Shown: positions 9,120-19,306, counted from the first letter of the stretch. The stretch is DNA of 64,000 bases from Rhizobium sp. FY34 (GCF_005222845.1 NZ_STFZ01000005.1:186001-250000); one strand, 5' to 3'. Made by a program: numbers and translations. Notes: generated by a model not told the origin, from the letters alone.

Positions 9120-10213
9120 TATCGTGTCAGATCCCCATTGATGACGGCCGTGCCGTCAGTGTTGAACAAATGGCAGGCCTTGGCATTGATGCCGAGCGTG
9201 ATCGTGTCACCCGGACGCTGGCTGGCCAGACCATCGGCCTTCACCGCCATTTCCGACCCGTCGGCAAGCGTGACGAAAAACAGCGTTTCGGAACCGAGAT
9301 ATTCGGCAAGCTTGACCGTGGCCTGGATCTGCGCATCGCCCTTGCCTTTGGCATCCACATGCTCGGGGCGAAGGCCAAAGGTCATCTCGCCGCCGGCAAT
9401 GGTCGTGGCCCCGGCATCGAGAACAACCGTTGCGCCGGGAAGAGAAACAACTGCCTTACCACCCTCGCCGGCCGTGACGTTGACGGTGAGGAAATTCATC
9501 TTCGGCGACCCGATGAAGCCGGCGACGAACAGGTTGTTCGGGCGGTGATAGAGCTCTAGCGGCGAGCCGACCTGTTCGATCTTGCCGGCTGATAGCACGA
9601 CGATCTTGTCCGCCATGGTCATGGCTTCCACCTGGTCATGGGTGACGTAGATCATCGTCGCCTTCAAATCCTGGTGTAGCTTGGACAATTCGGTGCGCAT
9701 CTGCACGCGAAGGGCCGCATCCAGGTTCGACAGCGGCTCGTCAAACAGGAAGACTTGCGGATTGCGCACGATGGCGCGACCGATGGCGACGCGCTGGCGC
9801 TGGCCACCGGAGAGCTGGCCGGGCTTGCGTTGAAGAAGCGGTTCCAACTGCAACAGCTTGGCGGCCGCCGCCGTACGCTCGGCAATCATCGCCTTGGAAT
9901 GACCGGTCATCTTCAGGCCGAAGCCAATGTTTTCAGCGACCGTCATATGCGGGTAAAGCGCATAGGACTGGAACACCATGGCGACACCTCGCTCGGAAGG
10001 GCCGACGCTGGTCATGTCCTTGCCGCCGATGGAAAGCGCCCCGGAGGTAATGTCTTCAAGACCGGCGATCATGCGCAAAAGCGTGGACTTGCCGCAGCCG
10101 GACGGCCCGACGAAAACGCAGAACTCACCATCCTTCACGTCGAGATCGACGCCCTTGATGACGCTCAAGGCGCCGAACTGTTTCTTGACGTCGCGAAGGC
10201 TCACGTCAGCCAT
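9119..10213 (-). CDS. Sugar ABC transporter ATPase, LacK/UgpC/MalK type
   Basis: Cytoplasmic ATPase for the galactoside importer, 364 aa. Walker A is GPSGCGKST (about residue 36), the signature is [14 protein letters not shown] and Walker B is [15 protein letters not shown]-terminal MalK-like regulatory (TOBE/OB) domain contains FGLRPEHVD. The frame stays open to 10414, but the extra 67 residues are Arg/Cys-rich and lie inside the alpha-galactosidase gene, so ATG 10213 is chosen. It overlaps the upstream gene by 8 bp. LacK of Agrobacterium belongs to this class. Confidence 0.92.
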   Translation of the reverse strand: MADVSLRDVKKQFGALSVIKGVDLDVKDGEFCVFVGPSGCGKSTLLRMIAGLEDITSGALSIGGKDMTSVGPSERGVAMVFQSYALYPHMTVAENIGFGLKMTGHSKAMIAERTAAAAKLLQLEPLLQRKPGQLSGGQRQRVAIGRAIVRNPQVFLFDEPLSNLDAALRVQMRTELSKLHQDLKATMIYVTHDQVEAMTMADKIVVLSAGKIEQVGSPLELYHRPNNLFVAGFIGSPKMNFLTVNVTAGEGGKAVVSLPGATVVLDAGATTIAGGEMTFGLRPEHVDAKGKGDAQIQATVKLAEYLGSETLFFVTLADGSEMAVKADGLASQRPGDTITLGINAKACHLFNTDGTAVINGDLTR

Positions 10214-12311
10214 GGGTCTTGCCTCCCTTTGAAGGAATAAGTTCAAGCAGCAATGCGCTTTCAGGCCGCAGCATCGGCAGCGGCAGGCCGGAAAGCCCCG
10301 CCACAGCCAAATCAAAGCTGATCTCGCCCGAAAGAAGCGCCTTCTGCCCTTCGGAAATACGGATAAACTCCGGTTCTGCCGGAAGCATCTGCGCGATTGC
10401 CCAGCGCCCACCAAGCTGTGTGACGCTGTCGGGCAATTTCAGTGATGCGGGCTGTTCACCGACCATCTGCGGCCCCTGCGCCACGATCATGACGATCTTC
10501 TCGTCGCTTGCCGCTCCCCAGACATAGCGTCCGTCGAGCGGCTCCATGCGAAAGCTCGCGCCCGACGCATGCAAGAGACTGCGTAGCCGCTTGTAGGTCT
10601 CGATATAGACGTTGAGCTCGGCGCGCTCCTCGTCCGTCAGTTCCAGCGGGTTAAGCTCGACACCCAGATGATAGGCCATCGCCACCAGCGCCCGGAAGGA
10701 CAGGCTATGGCGCCGACCCGTCTGGTGGTTGGGCGATGCGGAAATATGGGAGCCCAGAATTTCCGGCGGCACGAAAATGGAGGCACCGCGCTGGATTTCC
10801 AGGCGCTCCAGCGCATCCGTGCAGTCGGATGTCCAGACACGATGCGTGCGCGATAGCACGCCGTAATCGATACGCCCGCCACCCGAGGCACAGCTTTCGA
10901 TCTCGACATCCGGATGGAAAGCGCGGATGCGATCCATCAGCGCATAGACGGCGCGTGTCTGCGCAGCGATCTTTGCCTTGCCATCGCGACCACCGGCATG
11001 CGTCAGGTCGCGGTTCATGTCCCATTTGATGTAGGATACGGCATGATTTTGCAGGACGGCGTGCATCTTGTCGAACAGATAGTCTGATACGTCCTTGCGT
11101 GTCAGATCCAGAACCAGCTGCGTGCGCGATTGCAGGATGGGCCGGCCGGCAATGGTCAGCGCCCAATCGGGATGTGCTTCGTAAAGCGCAGAGACGGGAT
11201 TGACCATTTCCGGCTCGAACCAGATGCCGAACTGCATGCCAAGCCCGGTCACATGATCCACCAGCGGCTTCAACCCGTCGGGATATTTGCGCGGATCGAT
11301 ATCCCAGTCGCCAAGGCTCGTCGTGTCATCGTCGCGTTTGCCGAACCAGCCATCATCGAGCACGAAACGCTCGATGCCGAGTTCGGCCGCAGCCGTCGCC
11401 TGGTCCTTCAGCGAGACCATGCGATGGTCAAAGTAATTGCCTTCCCAAGTGTTCAGCGTCACCGGACGCGGGCTCATGGTGCCACCCGGCCAGGTCATCA
11501 ACTCCTCGCGCACGAAGGCGTGGAAATCTTCCGTGTCGGCACCGGCATAGGCAATCGGGCTCTGATAGCTTTCGCCCGGCGCCAGGATCATCTCGCCGGG
11601 CTCAAAAAGCTCGCCCAGATGTACCAGCCGCTGGCCGTCATCGGTGCGGTCGATCACCATCTGATGATTGCCGCTGAAACCGAGCGTCACGCCAAACAGC
11701 TGGGTTTCGCTTTCGACAAAGAGCATCGGAAAACGGTCATGCGAGGTGCGGCCACGCCGGCTTTCCTGGGTCCAGGTGCCATTGCCCAGAAGCTCGCGCC
11801 GCGTCTGGAATTCACGGCCCCAGATGCCGGTAAAGCTCATCACCTGCACATCGCCGGCGGGTGCGAGAAAGGTTGCGGCCATGCAGCGGTCGAGCTGGTA
11901 ATCCGCTTCACCCGTATTGGTGAGCGTCGTCGCCATGGAGATGAGACCGGACGCATGCGCTGTGAGCGCAATCGAAAGGCCAAGCTTTGCCACCGCGTCC
12001 GTTGCGGAAAGAACGGTGCGATTCCCCTCGCGCAAAACGGTCCAGCCGCCGAACTGGGCGACGAAATCCCGGCCGTTTCGATGTCCGGCAATTGCCGGCC
12101 AGCCAAAGAAACCCATGCCGCCGGTCGGCAGCAGAGCGGCAGACGGCACGGCCACATCCATGCCGTTGACACGGCTTGAACGCTCGATTTCAAACAGCGG
12201 ATCGGCTTCGACCGGTTCGCGGCCGAAGGACAGGATTTCCGGCATTCCAAGCGCGGGCAATCGCAGGCAAAGCGAAAGCTGGCCTGAATCAATGGTGATA
12301 ATCTCGCTCAT
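10206..12311 (-). CDS. Alpha-galactosidase, glycoside hydrolase family 36
   Basis: Removes alpha-1,6-linked galactose from melibiose, raffinose or stachyose in the cytoplasm. It is 701 aa, the normal GH36 size. An N-terminal beta-supersandwich is followed by the barrel beginning [14 protein letters not shown]. The nucleophile is D431 in IKWDMNRD and the acid/base is D496 in TSDCTD. The [13 protein letters not shown] segment between them binds sugar. There is no signal peptide. The start overlaps the upstream permease by 4 bp (ATGA). The open frame extends to 12602, but the extension is shadow sequence inside that permease. Confidence 0.94.
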   Translation of the reverse strand: MSEIITIDSGQLSLCLRLPALGMPEILSFGREPVEADPLFEIERSSRVNGMDVAVPSAALLPTGGMGFFGWPAIAGHRNGRDFVAQFGGWTVLREGNRTVLSATDAVAKLGLSIALTAHASGLISMATTLTNTGEADYQLDRCMAATFLAPAGDVQVMSFTGIWGREFQTRRELLGNGTWTQESRRGRTSHDRFPMLFVESETQLFGVTLGFSGNHQMVIDRTDDGQRLVHLGELFEPGEMILAPGESYQSPIAYAGADTEDFHAFVREELMTWPGGTMSPRPVTLNTWEGNYFDHRMVSLKDQATAAAELGIERFVLDDGWFGKRDDDTTSLGDWDIDPRKYPDGLKPLVDHVTGLGMQFGIWFEPEMVNPVSALYEAHPDWALTIAGRPILQSRTQLVLDLTRKDVSDYLFDKMHAVLQNHAVSYIKWDMNRDLTHAGGRDGKAKIAAQTRAVYALMDRIRAFHPDVEIESCASGGGRIDYGVLSRTHRVWTSDCTDALERLEIQRGASIFVPPEILGSHISASPNHQTGRRHSLSFRALVAMAYHLGVELNPLELTDEERAELNVYIETYKRLRSLLHASGASFRMEPLDGRYVWGAASDEKIVMIVAQGPQMVGEQPASLKLPDSVTQLGGRWAIAQMLPAEPEFIRISEGQKALLSGEISFDLAVAGLSGLPLPMLRPESALLLELIPSKGGKTHG

Positions 12312-13159
12312 CCCTTGGTCGCTCCAAGCGTCAGGCCGGCAATGAAATGCCGTTGCATCAGGAAAAACATGGCAACCGGCGGCAATGCCGCGACGATCGA
12401 GCCGGCGGAAACCAGGTGCCAGGCGGCAACCCATTGGCCGTTCAGCGAATTGAGGCCCGCCGTCACCGGCATGGCGTGCTGGCCCTGCACCAGCACGGTT
12501 GCCCAGAAATAGTCGTTCCAGACAAAGGTGAAGATGAGTACGGAGAGCGCGGCAATGGCCGGACGCATCAACGGCAGCACGATATAGCGGAAGATCCGCC
12601 ATTCCGACACGCCTTCGACACGGGCAGATTCAATCAGCGCAAATGGCAGGCCCTTGATGAAATTGCGCATGAACAGCGTGCAGAAACCGGTCTGGAAGGC
12701 GACATGGAACAGCACGAGCCCCATGGTCGTATCGTAGAGCCCCAGTTTCAGCGTCAGGTCACGCACCGGCACCATGAGGATCTGGAAGGGTATGAAATTG
12801 CCGGCGACGAACATGAAGAACAGGATCAGGTTGCCCTTGAACTTGTAGACGGCGAGCGCAAAGCCGGTAAGGCAGGAGAGCGCCACGGCACCGATCACCG
12901 TCGGGATCGTCACCTTGAACGAGTTGAGGATGTAGAGGCCGATCGGCGAATCCCGGAAGACGGCCGTATAGTTCTCGACGCCGGCAAAGCCGGAGGGAAT
13001 GCCGAAATAATTGCCGGCAGCCAGATCGCCTGCCGGGCGCACGGAGGTAACGGCAACGCCGATCAACGGCAGGAGCCACAGAAACAGTGCCAGCGGCAGA
13101 AGTAGCTTGTAACCTGCCTGAACAAAGGGCGATGCCTTCTGGATGGGTGTCGGGAACAT
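12308..13159 (-). CDS. Galactoside ABC transporter permease, MalG/LacG type
   Basis: Inner-membrane permease, 283 aa, with six predicted spans, the first near residues 15-35. The EAA loop (ESARVEGVSEWRIFRYIVLPLMRP) near residue 190 docks to the MalK-type ATPase. It ends GLTLGATKG, the usual MalG-family C-terminus. The ATG shares one base with the stop of the upstream permease (TGATG). The partner MalF-type permease and binding protein are directly upstream. Confidence 0.92.
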   Translation of the reverse strand: MFPTPIQKASPFVQAGYKLLLPLALFLWLLPLIGVAVTSVRPAGDLAAGNYFGIPSGFAGVENYTAVFRDSPIGLYILNSFKVTIPTVIGAVALSCLTGFALAVYKFKGNLILFFMFVAGNFIPFQILMVPVRDLTLKLGLYDTTMGLVLFHVAFQTGFCTLFMRNFIKGLPFALIESARVEGVSEWRIFRYIVLPLMRPAIAALSVLIFTFVWNDYFWATVLVQGQHAMPVTAGLNSLNGQWVAAWHLVSAGSIVAALPPVAMFFLMQRHFIAGLTLGATKG

Positions 13160-14067
13160 CAGGCGTTCCTTTCCTGCGAGAGCATGCGCACGATGAACAG
13201 CGTGATGAAGATCATCATAATGAGGAAGAGGATGACGGCAATCGCCGCGCCATAGCCCATGCGGTATCCGTATTCGGACAGCGCCTGCTCATACATGAAG
13301 TAGGAGAGAACCTGGCTTGTGCCATAGGGACCGCCGGCGGTCATCACCGATACGAGATCGAAGGACCGCAGCGAACCGATGACCGTGACCACCATGGCGA
13401 TGAAGGTGGCAGGCGCCAGCTGCGGCAGAACCACGAACCAGAGAAGCTTTGCCCCCTTGGCACCATCCATGCGGGCCGCCTCCACCTGCTCGGGATTGAT
13501 GTTGTTGAGACCCGTCAGATAGAGGATCATGCAATAGGCAGTCTGCGGCCAGAGACCGGCTGCAATAATGCCATAGGTGACATAGCGTTCATCGGCGAGC
13601 ACGGCGACTTCTTCGCCGGTCAGCCATTTGAGCAGTTGCGAGAACAGCCCGAAATCCGGAGCGTAGAACCAGGTGAACATCAGCCCGACAACGACCTGGC
13701 TGATGACGAAGGGAAAGAAGAACAGCGACTTGTAGAGCCTTATGCCGGTGACCGTCTGGTTGAGGAAGAGCGCCACCGCAAGCCCCGCCGGGATCGACAG
13801 GAGATAGAGCACCAGCCAGATGATGTTGTTCTTCAGCGAGGTGTAGAAGTCTTCATCATCGATAAGCTCGACATAATTGCCAAGCCCGATCCAGACCTTT
13901 TCGCCCAGACCGTCCCAGTCATGGAAACTGATCCAGATGGATTGGAAGATGGGCACCAGCACATAGATAACAAACATCAGAAGGCCCGGCGCCAGAAACA
14001 GCCAGGGCGCAAGCTTCTGCTGGTTCTTCTTCCAGAAGCCGGGCGCGGAAGAGACGGCCTGGGTCAC
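13159..14067 (-). CDS. Galactoside ABC transporter permease, MalF/LacF type
   Basis: Inner-membrane permease, 302 aa. It starts at GTG 14067 with GAGG 7 nt upstream. The first span is near residues 17-38 (WLFLAPGLLMFVIYVLVPIF), followed by the SFHDWDG periplasmic stretch typical of MalF/UgpA proteins. The EAA loop is EAARMDGAKGAKLLWFVVLPQ near residue 210. It forms a heterodimer with the next permease. Confidence 0.92.
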   Translation of the reverse strand: MTQAVSSAPGFWKKNQQKLAPWLFLAPGLLMFVIYVLVPIFQSIWISFHDWDGLGEKVWIGLGNYVELIDDEDFYTSLKNNIIWLVLYLLSIPAGLAVALFLNQTVTGIRLYKSLFFFPFVISQVVVGLMFTWFYAPDFGLFSQLLKWLTGEEVAVLADERYVTYGIIAAGLWPQTAYCMILYLTGLNNINPEQVEAARMDGAKGAKLLWFVVLPQLAPATFIAMVVTVIGSLRSFDLVSVMTAGGPYGTSQVLSYFMYEQALSEYGYRMGYGAAIAVILFLIMMIFITLFIVRMLSQERNA

Positions 14068-14104
14068 GGCAACACCTCGGGATATTTCAAAGGACGGGGG
14101 AATA

Positions 14105-14141
14105 CCGGGCGCCGGCTCCTGATTGGAGACACGGCACCCGG
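14105..14141 (-). terminator. Intercistronic hairpin between galactoside-binding protein and permease genes
   Basis: CCGGGCGCCG (14105-14114) pairs with CGGCACCCGG (14132-14141), with one G-U pair. Inside the loop CTCC and GGAG extend the structure. It lies 15 bp after the binding-protein stop, with no T-run. The likely role is 3'-end protection or partial termination that favours the binding protein. Confidence 0.65.
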
Positions 14142-14156
14142 CACTGGGAGGATGGG

Positions 14157-15389
14157 TTATTTGTAGACGCGAGCCTGGACCTTATCGAGGCGCGCAAGAA
14201 TGGCATCGAGCTTGTCTGGCTTGACCATGAATTCCTGGAAGCTTTCCATGCCGGCCTTTGCCATATCGGCCGGTGCATCACGGTCATAGAACTGAGCGAG
14301 CGCATAGGCATTGGACAGCATTTCAAAACCTGCCGCCAGGAACGGATCGTTGGACTTGGTTGCCTTGTTGTTGATCGGCAACTGGCCAAGCGTCGCATTC
14401 ATCTTGGTCTGCGTTTCCGGTAGGGCCAGATAGGCCAGGAACTTGCGGGCATCCGCCTTGTTCTTGGCGCCGGAGGGGATGTGGAAGGATTCGGTCGGCG
14501 CGTCTTCCGCCATCGGAATGCCGGGGGTAATCGTCGGGAATTGCAGGAAACCGATCTGCTCTTCCTTCAGGCCGCCGTCCTTCATCGTGGCAACCGCGAA
14601 ATTGCCCATCAGATACATGGCAGCCTTGCCCTGCACCATCTGCGGCACTGCATCCTGCCAGTCGATGGCGGCGTGGTTGGCGTTGAAATAGCCCGGCTTG
14701 ACAAGCTCGCCCCACTTTTCAAACACGGCCTTCACGCGTGGATCGGTGTAGGGAACCTTGCCCGCTGTCAGGTCCATGTGAAACTCATAGCCGTTGACGC
14801 GCAGGTTCAGATAATCGAACCAGCCACCGGTCGGCCACAGGGCCTTGGTGCCGATGGTAAACGGCGTTATGCCGGCAGCCTTCAACTTTTCGCAGGCAGC
14901 GAGCAGTTCCGCCCAGGTCTTCGGCGGGGTGATGTTCTTCTCGGCAAAGATGTCCTTGCGGTAGTAGATACCCCATTGATAGGTCGAGTAAGGGATGCCC
15001 CACTTCTTGCCGTCGATTTCCATCGATTTGGTGGCGGACTTCAGCTGATTGTTGAGATCACCCTGGGCCCACAGGTCGCTCACGTCTTCAAACAAGCCGG
15101 CCTTGACGAAGGGCGCCATGCGGTTGCCGGAATACCAGGACACGACATCCGGAGCGTCCGCCGTCAGGAAGTTGCGGATGGCGGATTTGTAGCCTTCATG
15201 GTCAAAATTGTTCCATTTGACCTTGATATCCGGATTGGCCTTTTGGAAATCAGCGATCAGCTGTTCCATGGCCTTTTTCGGCGCCGGATCGGACTGGTCG
15301 GAATTGATAACCAGTTCGCCGGCTGCGGCGGACCCAAGCGTCAGAGCATAGACAAGGCCAAGGCCAGTCAGATATTTCAGAGACTTCAT
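14157..15389 (-). CDS. Galactoside-binding protein of a sugar ABC transporter (family 1)
   Basis: Periplasmic receptor, 410 aa. A Sec signal peptide of about 23 residues ends SAAAG, followed by an ELVINSDQSDP start. Family-1 sugar-binding features include the YSGNRMAPFVKAGLFEDVSDLW and YRKDIFAEKNITPPKTWAELL segments. ATG 15389 has GGGAGG 5 nt upstream; an upstream in-frame start at 15491 would prepend 34 non-signal residues. It is the first gene of the operon and divergent from a MelR-like activator. Substrate is inferred from the co-encoded alpha- and beta-galactosidases. Confidence 0.9.
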   Translation of the reverse strand: MKSLKYLTGLGLVYALTLGSAAAGELVINSDQSDPAPKKAMEQLIADFQKANPDIKVKWNNFDHEGYKSAIRNFLTADAPDVVSWYSGNRMAPFVKAGLFEDVSDLWAQGDLNNQLKSATKSMEIDGKKWGIPYSTYQWGIYYRKDIFAEKNITPPKTWAELLAACEKLKAAGITPFTIGTKALWPTGGWFDYLNLRVNGYEFHMDLTAGKVPYTDPRVKAVFEKWGELVKPGYFNANHAAIDWQDAVPQMVQGKAAMYLMGNFAVATMKDGGLKEEQIGFLQFPTITPGIPMAEDAPTESFHIPSGAKNKADARKFLAYLALPETQTKMNATLGQLPINNKATKSNDPFLAAGFEMLSNAYALAQFYDRDAPADMAKAGMESFQEFMVKPDKLDAILARLDKVQARVYK

Positions 15390-15551
15390 AGCTTCCTCCC
15401 AAAATAGCCATTGCGATCCTGCATTGAAGATCGGTGCACTGCGCCCGCCTCTCCCGCAAACGCCGCTTGACAGTGATGGAGAAAGCCGCAACTTTCCTCC
15501 GCATTTCCATAAGAAAATTCCGGTATCCTAAGCTTCGATAGGGGATTGCAT

Positions 15552-16478
15552 TTGGCTCACCGTTCCTTGGCCATCAATCATCTGGGTGCAACGCCCGTTC
15601 ACCCGCATCACGACCCGGCGCATCCGCTTGTCGTGTTCGGCGATCACCAATTCTGTGCGGGCAAGATCATGGAAGTGCAGCGTATGGCCGGCCCGCATAT
15701 GCACAGCCAGATCGAGCTGAACTTCGTCCTGAAAGGCAAGATGACCTACTGGTTCGATGGGCGCGAACTGACGGTGGATGAGGACCGGCTCTGCCTGTTC
15801 TGGGGCATGATCCCGCACCAGGTGATAGATAGAGACGAAGGTACGCAGTTCATCTGCCTTTACGTTCCGATGTCGGTGTTTCTCGGCTTTGCCAGTCTCA
15901 GCCGTTTCCGCGATGCGGTGTTTCGCGGCGCCGTCATCGAAGCGCTCGACATTCGCGGCTGGGACCGCGAGGTGTTCCAGCGCTGGCGCGAGGAGCTTCT
16001 GTCCGGCGATCCGGAAGCTGCCGAAATCGTGCGCGCGGAACTGACGGCGCGCGTCATGCGCATCGAGCGCGAAGGCTGGCGGGATCTGCGGCAACAGGGG
16101 GCAGCCCTTATCAGCAATGGCAAGCGCGACGCCGACTGGGTGGTGCATGTGGAAAAGATGCTGCGCTTCATCGGTGAAGGGGCGCTGACACAGATCTCGG
16201 CCGACGATGTGGGCCGTGCGGCCGGTCTGCATCCCAACTATGCCATGACATTGTTTCGCAAGGCCGTTGGCATGACGATCAACCAGGCGATCGTGCGCCA
16301 CCGGCTGGATACCGCGCAATCCTTGTTGATCGCCACCGATCTACCGATCACCGAGGTGGCTTACGAATCCGGCTTCGGTTCGCTTTCCACCTTCTATGAC
16401 GCCTTTCAGAAGCGCTTCAAGGAAAAGCCGGTGCAATATCGCCGGCGCATGCGTCCCGCAAGCGCAGCTGCGGCATGA
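15552..16478 (+). CDS. AraC-family activator, MelR-like
   Basis: Probable melibiose/galactoside-responsive activator of the divergent operon. It has an N-terminal cupin sensor with PHMHSQIELNFVLKG, and LFWGMIPHQ, both recalling E. coli MelR. The C-terminal double helix-turn-helix (about residues 205-300) includes AYESGFGSLSTFYDAFQKRF. I chose TTG 15552 because AGGGGA (15540-15545) stands 6 nt before it; the in-frame TTG at 15546 is too close. It shares a 156-bp divergent intergenic region with the binding-protein gene. No operator could be assigned by eye. Confidence 0.85.
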   Translation: MAHRSLAINHLGATPVHPHHDPAHPLVVFGDHQFCAGKIMEVQRMAGPHMHSQIELNFVLKGKMTYWFDGRELTVDEDRLCLFWGMIPHQVIDRDEGTQFICLYVPMSVFLGFASLSRFRDAVFRGAVIEALDIRGWDREVFQRWREELLSGDPEAAEIVRAELTARVMRIEREGWRDLRQQGAALISNGKRDADWVVHVEKMLRFIGEGALTQISADDVGRAAGLHPNYAMTLFRKAVGMTINQAIVRHRLDTAQSLLIATDLPITEVAYESGFGSLSTFYDAFQKRFKEKPVQYRRRMRPASAAAA

Positions 16479-16613
16479 ACCGATGAAGTTTCTGCGATTA
16501 AACCGTATTTCCTGGCAGCAGGCCTTGCATTCCTTGGAAAAAGGCAATTCGCTAGCCGAACGCTAATCATTGCTGGATAGAGTGCCGCTATCCGGGGAAG
16601 CTCATGATGCAAA

Positions 16614-17444
16614 ATGGACTGTGATCGATTTCAGGTGAAGATCTGGGGAGCCAGGGGCAGCATTCCCGTGGCCGGCCAGGACTTTCTCAAATATGGCGGC
16701 AACACCCCATGCGTCGAGGTGCGGTGCGGCGACTACAAGCTGATCTTCGATGCCGGTTCCGGCATTCGCGAGGCAGGGCTTGATATGCTGGCGGACGAGA
16801 CCCGCCAAATCGATGTGTTCTTCTCGCATTGCCATTATGACCACATCATCGGCCTGCCCTTCTTCAGACCGCTTTATAGCCCCTCCATCGTCGTGAATGT
16901 CTGGTCCGGCCATATGGCCGGCATCATGACGACGGCGGAAATGATCAAGCAATTCGTCAGCCCGCCTTATTTTCCGGTGAAGCTCGACATCTGCAAGGCC
17001 TCGCTCAACTTCCGTGATTTTCGCGCCGGAGACGTGCTGTCGCCACGTCCCGGCATTTCCATTCGCACCTTCACCCTCAATCATCCCGGCGGCTGCATCG
17101 GCTACCGCATCGAATGGGGGGCCAAGGCGGTGGCGCTTGTGTTTGATATCGAACACCAGCCGGGCATTCTCGATCCAACCGCACTCGAACTGATGGCGGA
17201 TGCCGATCTTGCCATCTACGATTCGGCCTTCACGGAATCGGAAATGGACCGCTATCGGGGCTTTGGCCATTCCACCTGGGAACAGGGCGTGAAGCTGGCC
17301 AAGCAGGCGAAGACGAAGAAGCTGATGCTGTTCCACCACGCCCCCTCGCGCACCGATGCCGAGATGGCGCTGATCGAGCGGCTGGCACAGGAAGAATTTC
17401 CGGCCACGCTAGCAGCGCGCGACGGCATGTTGCTCGACATCTAA
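16614..17444 (+). CDS. MBL-fold metallo-hydrolase, possible phosphodiesterase of the cyclic-nucleotide cluster
   Basis: A 276-aa metallo-beta-lactamase-fold enzyme. The metal motif HCHYDH (H72, H74, D76, H77) follows an N-terminal IWGARGSIPVAG and a YGGNTPC segment. Later candidate ligands are NHPGG (about residue 158), VFDIEHQ and FHHAPS. The GxRGS/YGGNT subfamily resembles RNase Z/PhnP-like phosphodiesterases. No signal peptide, so cytoplasmic. It stands 143 bp before the ferredoxin-cyclase on the same strand, so cyclic-nucleotide or phosphodiester hydrolysis is a reasonable inference but unproven. GGGGAAG lies 13 nt upstream, rather far. A 5-residue ORF starting at ATG 16604 overlaps the start and might couple initiation. 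Confidence 0.8.
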   Translation: MDCDRFQVKIWGARGSIPVAGQDFLKYGGNTPCVEVRCGDYKLIFDAGSGIREAGLDMLADETRQIDVFFSHCHYDHIIGLPFFRPLYSPSIVVNVWSGHMAGIMTTAEMIKQFVSPPYFPVKLDICKASLNFRDFRAGDVLSPRPGISIRTFTLNHPGGCIGYRIEWGAKAVALVFDIEHQPGILDPTALELMADADLAIYDSAFTESEMDRYRGFGHSTWEQGVKLAKQAKTKKLMLFHHAPSRTDAEMALIERLAQEEFPATLAARDGMLLDI

Positions 17445-17587
17445 AAGCTGCAAGGATCTGGTCGATCCGCGAAACGTGATGAGCCAGAGCCCAGGGACTG
17501 GCACCATATGCCGGAACGGTGATTTACACCGCAAATCAAAACTGCCATTCACTGAAGCCGAGGAACAGGCTGCGAGGCTCTACATCC

Positions 17588-19306
17588 ATGGCGGCTGACG
17601 TCAAAGACCGCATTTTTTCCGAGCGCCGCATCCGGCGCGCCCGCCTTGTTTCCGGTCTGGTGATCTTCCTCTTCATGATCACCCATCTGAGCAATCATGC
17701 CTTCGGGCTGATCTCCGTCAGCGCTGCCGACGAGGCGCGCCGCTGGCTGCCGTTCATCTGGCATAACCCGGTGGGTACGGTACTGCTTTACGGGTCGTTC
17801 CTCGTCCATATCGGGCTGACCCTGCGCTCCATCTACAAGCGCCGAAGCCTCGTGATGCCGAAATCGGAAGCCGCGCAGATCATCCTGGGCCTGGCCGTTC
17901 CGCTTCTCATCATTGACCACATCATCGGCACGCGCATTGCTTCCGGCCTATTTGCGTTTCGCAGCAATTACGAAAACATCGTCCACATCATGTGGACGAA
18001 ATCACCCAGCGACGGCCTGCGCCAGTCGATCGCCATCGTAATCCTATGGGCACATGGCTGTATCGGCATTCATTTCTGGCTGCGCTATCGGCCATGGTAT
18101 CAGGGACTCACCTCGTGGCTTCTGCCGCTTGCCATCCTGCTACCCATCCTGTCGCTGCTCGGCTTTGCACAAATGGGCCGCACCATCGCCAGCCCAACCT
18201 TCCTGCTCAGTGGCTATCCGGGCGGAAATTATGATCCGACGACACTGACCGCCGAGGCCACGCATACCTTGCGGATCATCCAGATCTGCGCCTATTCCGC
18301 CTTTGGTCTGGCGGTCGCTATCGTTTTTTTCCTGCGTATCCTGCGATGGATGAAGGAGCGTGCGCATCTCATCACCATCCGCTATCCGAATGGCGAAGCC
18401 ATCAGCGTGCCGCGCGGCTTTACCGTGCTCGAAGCAAGCCGGATGGCGGGCAAGCCCCATTACTCGGCCTGCGGTGGCAAGGGCCGATGCTCGACCTGTC
18501 GTGTGCAGGTGATTGAGGGCGAGGAGACGCTGCCGGCCGCCGAACCGCTGGAACAGCGCACCCTGACCCGCATCAATGCCGGACCCGGCGTGCGGCTTGC
18601 CTGCCAGCTGCGGCCAAAGGCGAATGTGATGCTGGTGCCGCTTCTTGTTGCCATGCCGGAAACCGATGTCGATCCGAGCAATTACGAGGCCGTGCCCGGA
18701 CGCGAACGAGAAATTGCCGTGCTGTTTTGCGATTTGCGCAATTTCACCACGCTGACCGAAACGCGCCTGCCCTTCGATATCGTCTTTCTGCTCAACCGCT
18801 ATTTCGGCGTCATAGGCCGTGCCGTCGAGGAAAGTGGCGGCCGGATGGACAAGTTCATCGGCGATGGCGCCATGGCCCTGTTCGGTATTTCCGGCTCGAC
18901 CGAAGATGCCTGTCGGCAGGCCTTGCAGGCGGCAGCGCGCATCCTTGCCGGCATAGACGAGTTGAACCGGCAGTTGGCCAAGGAGCTTTCCACGCCGCTG
19001 CGCATCGCCATCGGCATCCATACCGGCCCCGCCGTCGTTGGAACGCTCGGCTATGGTGCAGCACGAAACCTGACGGCTGTCGGCGATACGGTCAATGTCG
19101 CAAGCCGGCTTGAAACGGTTGCCAAGGATTTCGATGCAACGCTGGTCATCTCCGCGCCGGTGGCGCGCCTTTCGGGTCTCGACACGTCGGCGTCAAACGC
19201 GCGCGATATCGCCATTCGTGGTCGCAGCGAAATGCTTCAGGTCTATATCTTCGACGAAGCCGCCACGGCCACGCTGAACCTTGCAACAGAGGCCGTGCCC
19301 GCATAA
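17588..19306 (+). CDS. Membrane adenylate/guanylate cyclase with [2Fe-2S] ferredoxin domain
   Basis: A three-part protein of 572 aa. Residues 1 to about 255 hold five or six membrane spans with many His residues (ITHLSNH, LVHIGL, IIDHIIG, HGCIGIHFWLRYR), resembling succinate-dehydrogenase-type cytochrome b anchors. Residues about 258-355 form a plant-type ferredoxin with C295, C301, C304 and C339. Residues about 375-555 form a class III cyclase with a complete active site: metal Asp D382 and D426, purine-selecting K422 and D500, transition-state N503 and R507. This suggests cAMP synthesis gated by redox state, light or oxygen through the iron-sulfur cluster. ATG 17588 is preferred over ATG 17519, which would add 23 hydrophilic residues. 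Confidence 0.9.
   Translation: MAADVKDRIFSERRIRRARLVSGLVIFLFMITHLSNHAFGLISVSAADEARRWLPFIWHNPVGTVLLYGSFLVHIGLTLRSIYKRRSLVMPKSEAAQIILGLAVPLLIIDHIIGTRIASGLFAFRSNYENIVHIMWTKSPSDGLRQSIAIVILWAHGCIGIHFWLRYRPWYQGLTSWLLPLAILLPILSLLGFAQMGRTIASPTFLLSGYPGGNYDPTTLTAEATHTLRIIQICAYSAFGLAVAIVFFLRILRWMKERAHLITIRYPNGEAISVPRGFTVLEASRMAGKPHYSACGGKGRCSTCRVQVIEGEETLPAAEPLEQRTLTRINAGPGVRLACQLRPKANVMLVPLLVAMPETDVDPSNYEAVPGREREIAVLFCDLRNFTTLTETRLPFDIVFLLNRYFGVIGRAVEESGGRMDKFIGDGAMALFGISGSTEDACRQALQAAARILAGIDELNRQLAKELSTPLRIAIGIHTGPAVVGTLGYGAARNLTAVGDTVNVASRLETVAKDFDATLVISAPVARLSGLDTSASNARDIAIRGRSEMLQVYIFDEAATATLNLATEAVPA

Noticed and set aside
15390..15551. TTGACA at 15467-15472 as the AraC-gene promoter
   Set aside because: No -10-like hexamer at 16-18 nt; left unassigned.
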